NCBI RefSeq assembly: GCF_001403875.1
Contig: NZ_LN884297.1
Location: 434,001-498,000, forward strand
Length of the DNA: 64,000 bases
DNA from: Paenibacillus ihumii
GTDB lineage: Bacteria > Bacillota > Bacilli > Paenibacillales > Paenibacillaceae
Direction of reading: 5' to 3'
Below are positions 8,423 through 16,310 of the stretch, one piece after another. The position numbers and the translations under genes are program-made. The notes under the pieces are model-generated. The model saw nothing but the letters and a program-made list of their open reading frames with translations. It made no database searches and had not been told where the DNA came from. Each line of letters begins with the position of its first letter. Within the stretch, counting starts at the first letter, position 1.

Positions 8423-8469
8423 AAACTCGGCTTCTCCGGTCTTGCCGGATCGGCCGAGTTTTTCTTTTT
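8423..8469 (+). terminator. Terminator of yutI
   Basis: AAACTCGGC / GCCGAGTTT outer stem with an inner CCGG stem, then TTTCTTTTTG. Confidence 0.85.
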
Positions 8470-8523
8470 GTTAATCTGCTTTTTTAATATCATTCTTTGT
8501 TAGTAATGCATGCTCTTATCGCA

Positions 8524-9297
8524 TCAGGAAGGTTTAATCCATGGCCGGATCGGATCGAGTCCGCCGGAAATATCCATAATATTGCCCGTAATGAAATCGG
8601 AATCGGGATGGCATAGAAATGCGATCACCCTCGATATGTCCTCGCCGCTGCCCGGGCGTCCCAACGGAGTCTCCCCATCCGAGAGCCGCCGCGCCTCCTC
8701 GATCGTGATTTCCTTATTGTCCCCCCGAATGTCTCCCGGACAAACCATGTTCACGGTAATTCCGTACGGCGCTTCCTCTACAGCCAGCGTCTTCGTGAAG
8801 GACACGAGCCCCGTCTTGGCTGCAGCATACACCGCCCGATGCGGCCAGGCCCGCGACTCTGCCGCATGCCCGAAGCCGAAATGGATGATGCGTCCCCAGC
8901 CCTTGTCCCGCATTCCCTGCAGCACATAATGATCAAGCAGCATCGTGCCGACCAGGTTGCCTTCGATCATGGACAATATTTCAGCCTGGCTGTAATCCGC
9001 AAACAAGCGCCGCTCCCGGATGAACGGTCCAGCATTGTTGACGAGAATATCGACGGTTCCCAGCTCGGACGCGACCTCATGGGCCAAGCCTTCTATCTCC
9101 TCGCGCCGCGAAATATCAGCCCGCACCGCGATGCAGGATACGCCAAGCCCCTCGATCTGACGCTTCAGGTCGAAGGCTTCAGCTTCGCTATGTACATAGT
9201 TTAGTGCGATATGACATCCTTGTTCCGCAAGCGTCAGCGCCGTCCTTCTGCCAAGTCCTTTGGCGCTTCCGGTAATCAGGGCGACTTTTCCCTTCAA
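8524..9297 (-). CDS. SDR family NAD(P)-dependent oxidoreductase
   Basis: 257-residue classical short-chain dehydrogenase/reductase: TGSAKGLG cofactor loop at residues 9-16, NNAG motif, catalytic YxxxK (YAAAK), and the conserved VCPGDI segment after the active site. The sequence resembles FabG-like 3-oxoacyl reductases, but substrate cannot be inferred. TTG start at 9297 with GAGGAGGAGAAGG in front; the ATG at 9315 lies inside that site. Apparently monocistronic. Confidence 0.8.
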   Translation of the reverse strand: MKGKVALITGSAKGLGRRTALTLAEQGCHIALNYVHSEAEAFDLKRQIEGLGVSCIAVRADISRREEIEGLAHEVASELGTVDILVNNAGPFIRERRLFADYSQAEILSMIEGNLVGTMLLDHYVLQGMRDKGWGRIIHFGFGHAAESRAWPHRAVYAAAKTGLVSFTKTLAVEEAPYGITVNMVCPGDIRGDNKEITIEEARRLSDGETPLGRPGSGEDISRVIAFLCHPDSDFITGNIMDISGGLDPIRPWIKPS

Positions 9298-9462
9298 TGT
9301 CCTTCTCCTCCTCATCCTACATACACCTATATCAATTATAAAAGATTTGAAGCTTTCCCACAAACGACAAGGCCTAGGCCTTAAGAGTACAAACTCCAAT
9401 TCACAACTAAAAAACAGAAAGAAGAGAGATGCTGCTGACGACATCCGTTATTGCAGCTCAAC

Positions 9463-9822
9463 CGCTTTGAGTTAGGTAAGCGGCTTTGAGTTAGGTAAGG
9501 TGCTTTGAGTTAGGTAAGCGGCTTTGAGCTGGGTAAGGTGCTTTGAGTTAGGTAAGCGGCTTTGAGTTAGGTAAGGTGCTTTGAGTTAGGTAAGCGACTT
9601 TGAGCAAGGTAAGCGACTTTGAGCAAGGTAAGCGGCTTTGAGTTAGGTAAGGTGCTTTGAGTTAGGTAAGCGACTTTGAGCAAGGTAAGCGGCTTTGAGT
9701 TAGGTAAGGTGCTTTGAGTTAGGTAAGCGACTTTGAGCAAGGTAAGCGGCTTTGAGTTAGGTAAGCGACTTTGAGCAAGGTAAGCGACTTTGAGCAAGGT
9801 AAGCGACTTTGGGAGAAGTGAG
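9463..9822. repeat. 19-bp tandem repeat, about 19 copies
   Basis: Head-to-tail units of the form CTTTGAGTTAGGTAAGCGG. Seventeen consecutive 19-bp units run from 9481 to 9803, preceded by a near-complete copy and followed by a decayed one. Two variable positions alternate: the core is GTTAG or GCAAG, and the last bases are CGG, GTG or CGA. There are no unique spacers, so it is not a CRISPR. A minus-strand open frame across it (9567-9797) is a by-product of the period. Confidence 0.95.
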
Positions 9823-10062
9823 CCTGATTTAGTTGGAATTTCTGTATTTGTTTTTGCGCATTAGGTCATGTTCAGGAATTTAGTTGGAAATCACGTATTT
9901 AAACTGCTTGATTTGCCTCATCCTACCTTAAAACTTATATTTAATGACACGCAATCCTCTTAAATATATATTTACGCTAGATTTCAAAGTTTTAATACTA
10001 CAAATCCATTTATCTTGTTTGACTGGATACCGGATCACATGAAGAATATATTACCGTATATC
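9823..10062. other. AT-rich spacer after the 19-bp repeat
   Basis: 240 bp of AT-rich sequence between the minisatellite and the metQ terminator, with no gene, hairpin or operator I can support. Confidence 0.6.
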
Positions 10063-10098
10063 TTAAAAAAATCCCGCACACCCAAAAGGGTGTACGGG
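10063..10098 (-). terminator. Terminator of the metNIQ operon
   Basis: 11-bp arms CCCGTACACCC / GGGTGTGCGGG with an AAAA/TTTT loop, followed on the minus strand by a run of seven T. Confidence 0.9.
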
Positions 10099-10126
10099 AC
10101 TTGGATTCAAGCGTATGATGACGCAA

Positions 10127-10990
10127 TTAGAATACAGGAACCAATGCTCCTTCGTACGTCTCTTCAATGAACTTTCTTACGTCATCCGAGGTCAGAGCTT
10201 GAGCCAGCTTCTGGATCGCATCGGAGTCTTTGTTGTCCGGACGGGCTACCAGAAGGTTCGTATATGGGGAATCCTTATCCTCAATGAACAGGGAGTCCTT
10301 GATCGGGTTCAAGCCGGCTTCGATCGCATAGTTCGTATTGATCAAAGCGAAGTCTACCTCATCCAATTGACGAGGGAGCATAGCAGCGTCAAGCTCTTTA
10401 ATTTCCAGGTTCTTAGGGTTCTCAACTATGTCAGCCTTCGTAGCCGCAATGCCTGCGCCTTCCTTCAGCTTGATCAGGCCTTGCTTCTCCAGCAGGAGGA
10501 GTGCGCGTCCGCCGTTGGTAGCGTCATTAGGAATAGCTACCTTTGCGCCGTCGGCGATTTCATCAGCGGATGTATATTTCTTGGAGTATGCGCCGAAAGG
10601 CTCGACATGAACGCCTACAACGGAGACAAGATCCATATTATTCTTCTCGTTTTGGTCATCCAGATACGGCTGATGCTGGAAGTAGTTGGCATCCAGCTGC
10701 TTCTCGAATACTTGCACATTCGGTTGAACATAGTCCGTAAACTCTTTAACTTCCAGCTCAATGCCTTCTTCTTTCAGCTTCGGAGCGATGAACTTCAGAA
10801 TGTCTGCATGCGGCACAGTAGCGCCCACAACCAGTTTAACCGGTTCTGCCGGTGCGGATTGCTCCGCATTTCCAGCGTTGTTCTGCGGCGTTTCCGCAGC
10901 CCCGTTGCCATTGCTCTTGGCATTGCTTCCGCAAGCGGCAAGTACTAGAACAAGCGCAAACGTCAAGAAAGATAGTGTCCATTTCTTCAT
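10127..10990 (-). CDS. metQ: Methionine ABC transporter substrate-binding lipoprotein
   Basis: 287-residue NlpA/MetQ family lipoprotein. The N-terminus has a basic start, a hydrophobic core and a lipobox LAAC with the lipidated Cys near residue 21, followed by an Asn/Ala-rich linker. The binding domain shows family segments VGATVPHADIL, FEKQLDANYFQHQPYL and NDATNGGRALLLL. It delivers methionine (often also D-methionine) to MetNI. It is the last gene of the operon, separated from metI by 330 bp holding a repeat-like insert. Confidence 0.9.
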   Translation of the reverse strand: MKKWTLSFLTFALVLVLAACGSNAKSNGNGAAETPQNNAGNAEQSAPAEPVKLVVGATVPHADILKFIAPKLKEEGIELEVKEFTDYVQPNVQVFEKQLDANYFQHQPYLDDQNEKNNMDLVSVVGVHVEPFGAYSKKYTSADEIADGAKVAIPNDATNGGRALLLLEKQGLIKLKEGAGIAATKADIVENPKNLEIKELDAAMLPRQLDEVDFALINTNYAIEAGLNPIKDSLFIEDKDSPYTNLLVARPDNKDSDAIQKLAQALTSDDVRKFIEETYEGALVPVF

Positions 10991-11044
10991 TACAGTATGC
11001 CCTCCTAATGAATATGTTTTGTTGAATAAGGATGTGCTAAAGGT

Positions 11045-11285
11045 AGTTCAAAAAGTTATCTTTTGATCACCAAGTCATTCAAGATGCAATTTCTCATCGA
11101 ATCCTGCATTCCCCCACGAAGAGCCTATGCTTTCGCAGCATGTTTCCTCTGTAAACAGGGTAGCTGCTCATGTGGTTCTGCCTGTACTCTGCACTTCCTA
11201 ATAGTTTTGCAAAACAAAACTCACTTCGGAGGCATAGTCTTCAGCTCATGCAACTTCCCGGTGCTGAAAAGCAACTTTTTGAACT
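11045..11285. mobile_element. Candidate MITE-like insert between metI and metQ
   Basis: A 13-bp perfect inverted repeat, AGTTCAAAAAGTT at about 11046-11058 and AACTTTTTGAACT at about 11271-11283, bounds a roughly 240-bp non-coding segment; similarity of the ends extends weakly inward (CTTTTGATCACC versus CTTTTCAGCACC). No transposase is encoded and no clear target-site duplication is visible. It fills most of the otherwise unusual 330-bp gap in the operon. Confidence 0.45.
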
Positions 11286-11320
11286 CTTATCCTCAGCAGC
11301 ACGATATATATTGTAATTCC

Positions 11321-11989
11321 TTATTTCCGCGTAAAATAAATAACGAAGCGGTCGCCGATCATTTGCAGCAGCTGCACGAGAATGACCATGAAAACAACCG
11401 AGACAATCATGACCTCCATCTGGTAACGATAATAGCCGTACCGGATGGCCAGGTCCCCGAGTCCGCCGCCGCCGACCATGCCGGACATCGCGGTATAGGA
11501 GACGAGCGTGACAGCCGTGATCGTCATTCCAGCGATCAGGCCCGGCAGCGCTTCAGGCAGCAGCACCTTGCGGATAACCTGCAGCGGAGAGGCTCCCATC
11601 GCCTGGGAAGCTTCGATGACGCCGCGGTCGACCTCGCGCAGCGCCGTCTCAACGAGACGCGCGAAGAATGGGGCAGCCCCGATAACGAGCGGCGGAATCG
11701 TTCCCTGCACGCCCATCGATACCCCGACGATAGCCCGGGTTAGCGGAATAAGCGCGACGATCAGGATTACGAACGGTACGGACCGGAGAATGTTGACGAT
11801 GAGCGACAGCACCCTATAGAGCAAGCCGATAAACCAATGGTTCGACCTCGAGAAGCTGTACAGCAGAATCCCCAGCGGCAGGCCGATCAAGAAGGTGAAG
11901 AGGGTCGCATAGCCCATCATGAGCAGCGTATCGCCTGTGGCGGTGCGCATTTCATCCCAATTGATTTTCGAGAAATCCAATTCCGTCAT
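11321..11989 (-). CDS. metI: Methionine ABC transporter permease
   Basis: 222-residue permease with five predicted membrane helices and the BPD_transp_1 EAA loop (EASQAMGASPLQVIRKVLLP) that contacts the MetN ATPase. The start ATG overlaps the metN stop codon (TAATG), so the two are translationally coupled. Forms the methionine importer with MetN and MetQ. Confidence 0.9.
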   Translation of the reverse strand: MTELDFSKINWDEMRTATGDTLLMMGYATLFTFLIGLPLGILLYSFSRSNHWFIGLLYRVLSLIVNILRSVPFVILIVALIPLTRAIVGVSMGVQGTIPPLVIGAAPFFARLVETALREVDRGVIEASQAMGASPLQVIRKVLLPEALPGLIAGMTITAVTLVSYTAMSGMVGGGGLGDLAIRYGYYRYQMEVMIVSVVFMVILVQLLQMIGDRFVIYFTRK

Positions 11990-13005
11990 TACCCGATCAC
12001 CTCCACATCAAGATCTCGCTCCCGAAGCAGCTTCAGCGTCTCGTCCACCTTCGCATTGTCCCCTTCGAAGGAGACTGTCAACTGACCGTAAGGAATATCC
12101 TTAATCGTTGAAATCGTCCCTTGCAAAATAGCGAAATTAACCCCCGTCTCCCTCACGACCTGAGACAGTACGGATTCATAGGTTTTGGCGCCCAGGAACG
12201 TAATTCTGACCAGCCGTGCCCACGCGGGAAGCGGAACCGAGGAAACCTGCCGGAATCCTTCCTCGTCGGCCAGCTCCCGGCTGATGAATTCGCGCGTAAC
12301 CGCGTGCTTCGGCTTGAGGAACACCTCGGCGACGGGGCCTTCCTCGACGATGCCGCCTTGATGAATGACGGCTACCCGGTCGCAGATGCGCTGAATGACG
12401 TGCATTTCGTGAGTAATCAGCAGAATCGTCAGATTGAACTTGCGGTTAATCTCCAGCAGCAAATTCAGAATCGAATCCGTTGTCTGCGGATCAAGGGCGG
12501 AGGTCGCCTCGTCGCACAGCAGTACATCGGGATCGCTGGCGAGCGCCCGGGCGATGCCCACCCGCTGCTTCTGCCCTCCAGACAGCTGGGCGGGATATTT
12601 CTTCTGATGCTGGGCCAGACCGACGAGCTCCAGAAGCTCGTTCACTTTAGCGCTGATTTGCGCTTTGGGAACGCCCATCAGCTTCAAGGGAAATGCGATA
12701 TTGTCGTAGACGTTCGCGGAGGACAGCAGGTTGAAGTGCTGGAATATCATGCCGATTTTCCGGCGCTGCAGCTGAAGCTCCCGGCGCTTCAGCTTGGTCA
12801 GCTCCACACCGCCTACCCATACCTCGCCCTCCGTCGGCCGCTCCAGCAAATTGATGCAGCGGATCAGTGTACTCTTACCGGCACCGGAATGGCCGATGAC
12901 CCCGAAGATTTCTCCCTTCTTCACGGTAAGGTTCAGCCCGGACAAAGCGGTAGTCGCTTTTTTCTTGGTGCCATAGGTTTTAGTGAGCTGTTTAAGTTCA
13001 ATCAA
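11989..13005 (-). CDS. metN: Methionine ABC transporter ATP-binding protein
   Basis: 338-residue ATPase. Walker A GHSGAGKST at residues 38-46, signature LSGGQ, Walker B VLLCDEATSALD, and a C-terminal NIL domain (from about residue 260) that binds methionine and inhibits transport at high internal levels. The TTG at 13005 follows GGGAGGAC; the open frame upstream to 13035 has no site. Controlled by an S-box about 500 nt upstream. Confidence 0.92.
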   Translation of the reverse strand: MIELKQLTKTYGTKKKATTALSGLNLTVKKGEIFGVIGHSGAGKSTLIRCINLLERPTEGEVWVGGVELTKLKRRELQLQRRKIGMIFQHFNLLSSANVYDNIAFPLKLMGVPKAQISAKVNELLELVGLAQHQKKYPAQLSGGQKQRVGIARALASDPDVLLCDEATSALDPQTTDSILNLLLEINRKFNLTILLITHEMHVIQRICDRVAVIHQGGIVEEGPVAEVFLKPKHAVTREFISRELADEEGFRQVSSVPLPAWARLVRITFLGAKTYESVLSQVVRETGVNFAILQGTISTIKDIPYGQLTVSFEGDNAKVDETLKLLRERDLDVEVIG

Positions 13006-13176
13006 GCTAGTGTCCTCCCGTTCATAATATCGCAAGCTGTATGATCATCATATTGCAAAATTTCGGCTCCACGTGTGAATGTCGTCAAGCGCGCCACGCA
13101 GGAACTGCTCTGAGCCAACAAGCCCGAGCCTTGCTCCTTGAGCACGTACCCTCGAAGCGCAAGCTGCATCATCGCT

Positions 13177-13407
13177 TCAGCTAACTGCACTATCACATCA
13201 GCTAGCTGAACTATCGCATCAGTTAACTGCACTATCGCATCAGCTAACTGAACTACCGCATCAGTTAACTGCACTATCGCATCAGCTAACTGCACTATCG
13301 CATCAGCTAACTGCACTATCGCATCAGCTAACTGAACTACCGCATCAGTTAACTGCACTATCGCATCAGCTAACTGCACTATCGCATCAGCTAATTCCAT
13401 CATCGCT
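13177..13407. repeat. 21-bp tandem repeat in the metN leader, about 11 copies
   Basis: Ten well-kept 21-bp units and one decayed unit, each beginning TCAG(C/T)TAACTG and ending ACTATCGCA. The array lies on the transcript between the S-box terminator and metN. Because 21 is a multiple of three, every unit reads as LADAIVQ or LTDAVVQ on the minus strand, giving an open frame 13002-13403 made of heptads. That frame has no convincing ribosome-binding site and runs into metN, so I treat it as a repeat, not a gene. Confidence 0.9.
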
Positions 13408-13489
13408 TCATTAACTCCATCATAGCGATAGCATCACAGCAATCGTCCCGCACGAACGCCCTGCAGCAGCAATTCATCCCTCGCTGATA

Positions 13490-13704
13490 GCCTATATAAA
13501 TAAAGAGCCCTACAGATTCAGAGGGCTCTCTTTACGTAAAGACAATGCCTTCTCATCTGCCAAAACCGCTGTTCTTTACGCCATGCGATCTTGAAGGAAT
13601 TAGCACCATGACATTTGCCACAAGCTGCAGCTATCCACGCTGCAGTTCTATGCAAATCGGTTGCTGGGCTTCATCGGGCCTTTCCCTCCGCCTCTCTTGA
13701 TAAG
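13490..13704 (-). promoter_or_regulatory. SAM-I (S-box) riboswitch with terminator, upstream of metNIQ
   Basis: On the minus strand from 13704 the sequence has the S-box signature elements CTTATCAAGAGAGGCGGAGG, GGCCCGATGAAGCCCAGCAACC, and GGTGCTAATTCC with the 3' closing strand GATGAGAAGG near 13550. It ends in an intrinsic terminator: AGAGCCCT / AGGGCTCT at 13504-13529 followed by TTATTTATAT. SAM binding favours termination, so methionine uptake is shut off when SAM is abundant. Confidence 0.92.
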
Positions 13705-13764
13705 AAAATATGAAATTATTTGAAAGATCCCGAATGAATCTTTCTGAAACTGTTCTAGAAATAG

Positions 13765-13793
13765 AGTATAGATTCTTTCCCCGTTTTTGTCAA
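13765..13793 (-). promoter_or_regulatory. Sigma-A promoter for the S-box/metNIQ transcript
   Basis: On the minus strand TTGACA (13788-13793) and TATACT (13765-13770) are separated by exactly 17 bp, about 60 bp upstream of the aptamer. Confidence 0.8.
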
Positions 13794-13817
13794 AGGAAAT
13801 TGCTTTATAACTATGCG

Positions 13818-14540
13818 TTAACTCTGTTTAACTTTTTTCCATCTCTGGTTCGTGTAGGCAAACACCGCATGCAGGCTCTCGCATACCATCAAGTAGCCGT
13901 GCTCCAAATCATGAAGATGCTTGTCCAGGTCCTCGAGCTCGATTTTGCCGTCCAGACCTTGATGCCGCTGCCATAAGTCGTCCTGCATTTCCGCGTTCAT
14001 GTAATGGATTTCCGTATTGCGGCGGCGGCGCAGCACGCTCATCGACTCCTTGTACTTGTCCTTGATGACAAACAGCTCATTGGCCAGCTCTAGGTGTACC
14101 TTCAAATACCGGAATTGGCGCAGCACCGTGAAATAGGAGAAATGCGCCTTCACCTTGGATGTATTCAGCTCGAACATTTCGTTCAGCACCGTTCCCAGCT
14201 TGTCCAGTGTCGAGAATACACGAATGAAGCCATCCTTGTAAAAATAAACATACCTGGCATAATCACTTTGCTCGCTAGGGGGCATATCCTCCAAATAATC
14301 CTGGGTCACCTTCCGCCGGAAGAAGTGAGCCGCATATTTGCACTGCTCCAGCTCATCGAGGGAAGCGATCAAGCCGTAAATCCATATTTCAAGCTTGCGA
14401 AAGTCATGCGAGGGATCCTGACTCTGCTCCATTTCTTTGCGCAGCAGCTTCAGCGTCTTGGACATGGCTTCCATCGTATCTGCCAATAATCCTTCATTCT
14501 GTCTCGGAGGCTCGCCAAGTAGAGCACGCAGCATATCCAT
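13818..14540 (-). CDS. HEPN-like protein (Cthe_2314-type)
   Basis: About 240 residues, mostly helical and charged. The segment RRNTEIHYMNAE contains R-x4-H, the HEPN RNase-type motif, and the overall look fits the Cthe_2314-type HEPN family reported in Clostridia and Paenibacilli. HEPN proteins are often RNases in toxin-antitoxin or defence systems, but here no partner antitoxin, nucleotidyltransferase or defence gene is adjacent. Start uncertain: ATG 14540 is used; ATG 14534 and TTG 14555 are alternatives around AGGAAGCGGGGA. Confidence 0.55.
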   Translation of the reverse strand: MDMLRALLGEPPRQNEGLLADTMEAMSKTLKLLRKEMEQSQDPSHDFRKLEIWIYGLIASLDELEQCKYAAHFFRRKVTQDYLEDMPPSEQSDYARYVYFYKDGFIRVFSTLDKLGTVLNEMFELNTSKVKAHFSYFTVLRQFRYLKVHLELANELFVIKDKYKESMSVLRRRRNTEIHYMNAEMQDDLWQRHQGLDGKIELEDLDKHLHDLEHGYLMVCESLHAVFAYTNQRWKKVKQS

Positions 14541-14624
14541 TCCCCGCTTCCTCAATAATGATCATGATCACAACTCTTATTCTCGCACCATTATAAGCTA
14601 TTCATCAGGCACCTTCTTAGCTTG

Positions 14625-15608
14625 CTACGATTGAGCGGATTTAACGCCCTTCCGCGGCTCTTGCCCCTGGGCCTGCTCGCTGCGCAAGCGGCTCATTTGC
14701 CAGGTCCGGACGCATAAATACGACAGCACGCCGAACAAGGCGGCCAGAACAACGATATGCGCCAGCGACGTAAATAAGTAGACGTGATAATTGGTCATCG
14801 TAAACACGATGCTCGCTCCCGTAAACACCTGAATGACCGCAAGGATCGTGGCCGCCAGGCCCAGATTGCGGATCTCGCGGTTATCGCGATTCCTCCAGAA
14901 GGCGATATGCCCCAGGATCGCAATAAGAACCAGCAGCAGAGCAGCTGCTATCCGGTGCAGAAAGGCAATGCCGACGCCGCCCGACAGCTCCGACGGGATC
15001 AGCTGCCCGTTGCAAAGCGGCCACCCCAGGCATCCGCCTGCGGAGTCGGTATGGCTCACGTAAGCCCCTATATATACAACAATATAAGTATATGCGGTCG
15101 TCACCCATACCAGATTGCGGAATGACTTGGATACCCGGGCTGCGGGAGCCGAAGGCGCCATCCCCAGCCTGGCTTCATCCTCGCGGATGCCGAGCACCAG
15201 CATGATTGAGCTGGCAAAGGCGATCAGCGAGAAGCCGAAATGCAGCGCCATGACCGCCGAGGACGTCGGATAAACGACAGCCATCGCTCCCATGAAAGCC
15301 TGAACCATAACAAAAATCAGAGCCAAGAGGGAATAGGCCTGCAGGTCCTTGCGGTTCTTGCGATACCGCCAGAAGGCAATGAAAGCCGCAACGGCCAGCA
15401 AGCCGGCAGCTCCGCTGACCGCCCGGTGTGAATATTCGATCATGGAGGCTAACGTATGGGCCGGAACGAATTTGCCATGGCAGAGCGGCCATTCATTGCC
15501 GCAGCCAAGCCCCGATTCCGTCTTCGTGACAACGCTTCCGCCCAGAGTAGCCAGAAACATAACAAAACAAGATAGATAAGCGATCCATTTCAGTTGCTTC
15601 GTGTTCAA
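14625..15608 (-). CDS. ctaA: Heme A synthase
   Basis: 327-residue membrane protein with about eight helices in two repeats. Each half has the family's extracytoplasmic cysteine loop (GLGCGNEWPLCHG and GGCLGWPLCNG) and conserved heme-ligand histidines (EYSHRAVSG, LHFGF, LHRIA, SLAHIV). It oxidises heme O to heme A for aa3-type oxidases. In B. subtilis ctaA sits beside ctaB; here ctaB is 19 kb away with a SCO gene. Confidence 0.92.
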   Translation of the reverse strand: MNTKQLKWIAYLSCFVMFLATLGGSVVTKTESGLGCGNEWPLCHGKFVPAHTLASMIEYSHRAVSGAAGLLAVAAFIAFWRYRKNRKDLQAYSLLALIFVMVQAFMGAMAVVYPTSSAVMALHFGFSLIAFASSIMLVLGIREDEARLGMAPSAPAARVSKSFRNLVWVTTAYTYIVVYIGAYVSHTDSAGGCLGWPLCNGQLIPSELSGGVGIAFLHRIAAALLLVLIAILGHIAFWRNRDNREIRNLGLAATILAVIQVFTGASIVFTMTNYHVYLFTSLAHIVVLAALFGVLSYLCVRTWQMSRLRSEQAQGQEPRKGVKSAQS

Positions 15609-15828
15609 AGGTTTCTCACCTGCAATTTAGGATTAATAAGAACGGCTTTTCCTCTATAAAATAGGCAATTGCAATAAATCATTCTTCATTATAACCGATA
15701 AGGAACGGGACGACATAGTAAAACTGTGACAAAATGTTCAAAAATAAAACATCGCCCTTCCGTGATTGCGAAGAGCGATGTGATTTATGTTGTTGATACC
15801 GCTGCTGACAGGTCAAGCTGTGAAGCAG

Positions 15829-16191
15829 CTATTCTTTTCTCTCCGGCGTATCATGGAGCGTATGGTACACGGCCAGCGCCTTGTTCAGGAAATCCTCGAT
15901 TTCCTCGCGCGACTTCCGCAGCTTGTTCACGAATCTGACCAGCTCTCTTCCATCGGTATACGCAACGAAGCTCGGAATGCCCAGAATGTTCTGCTCCTGA
16001 CTGACCTCGCCCACTTTGTCGACATCGACTTCAATGAGGGTCAAGCGATCCGCATATTTCTCCTCGACCTCCGGCATGAATGGATCGATAAATTTACAAT
16101 CGCCGCACCAGTCTGCTTTGAACACAGCGACCACTAAATTGCTCGATTGAATGCTGACATTGAATTCTCCGGCGGATGCCACTTGTTTCAC
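15829..16191 (-). CDS. Thioredoxin family protein
   Basis: 120-residue thioredoxin fold with active site Trp28-Cys-Gly-Asp-Cys32 (WCGDC) and the cis-proline motif GIPSF. The GD between the cysteines differs from the GP of TrxA and suggests a dedicated, more oxidising or specialised role. No signal peptide, so cytosolic. GTG start behind GGAAGGG. Relatives of YtpP type fit in size; exact role unknown. Confidence 0.75.
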   Translation of the reverse strand: MKQVASAGEFNVSIQSSNLVVAVFKADWCGDCKFIDPFMPEVEEKYADRLTLIEVDVDKVGEVSQEQNILGIPSFVAYTDGRELVRFVNKLRKSREEIEDFLNKALAVYHTLHDTPERKE

Positions 16192-16310
16192 TTGAGATCA
16201 TTCCCTTCCGTATCGTTCTCTAGTTTAGTCAATCAAATTGGAGAGTGGAAGTCAAATCTTTAGGCCATACTTTGTAATAAAAGTTATGAAAAATAAAGCG
16301 AGGAACGCAC

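Noticed and set aside
9567..9797. Open frame across the 19-bp repeats
   Set aside because: Arises from the 57-bp common period of repeat and codon; no start site and no protein-like composition.
9463..9822. CRISPR array
   Set aside because: Units are directly adjacent with no unique spacers, and no cas genes are present.
12121..13044. Long plus-strand frame opposite metN
   Set aside because: Shadow of metN on the other strand; no family resemblance and no start site. The same applies to other long antisense frames, such as 3842-4558, 5803-6702 and 54511-55449.
13002..13403. Heptad-repeat protein encoded by the 21-bp array
   Set aside because: No convincing start site and the frame runs past the metN start; kept as a repeat and mentioned as a possibility only.
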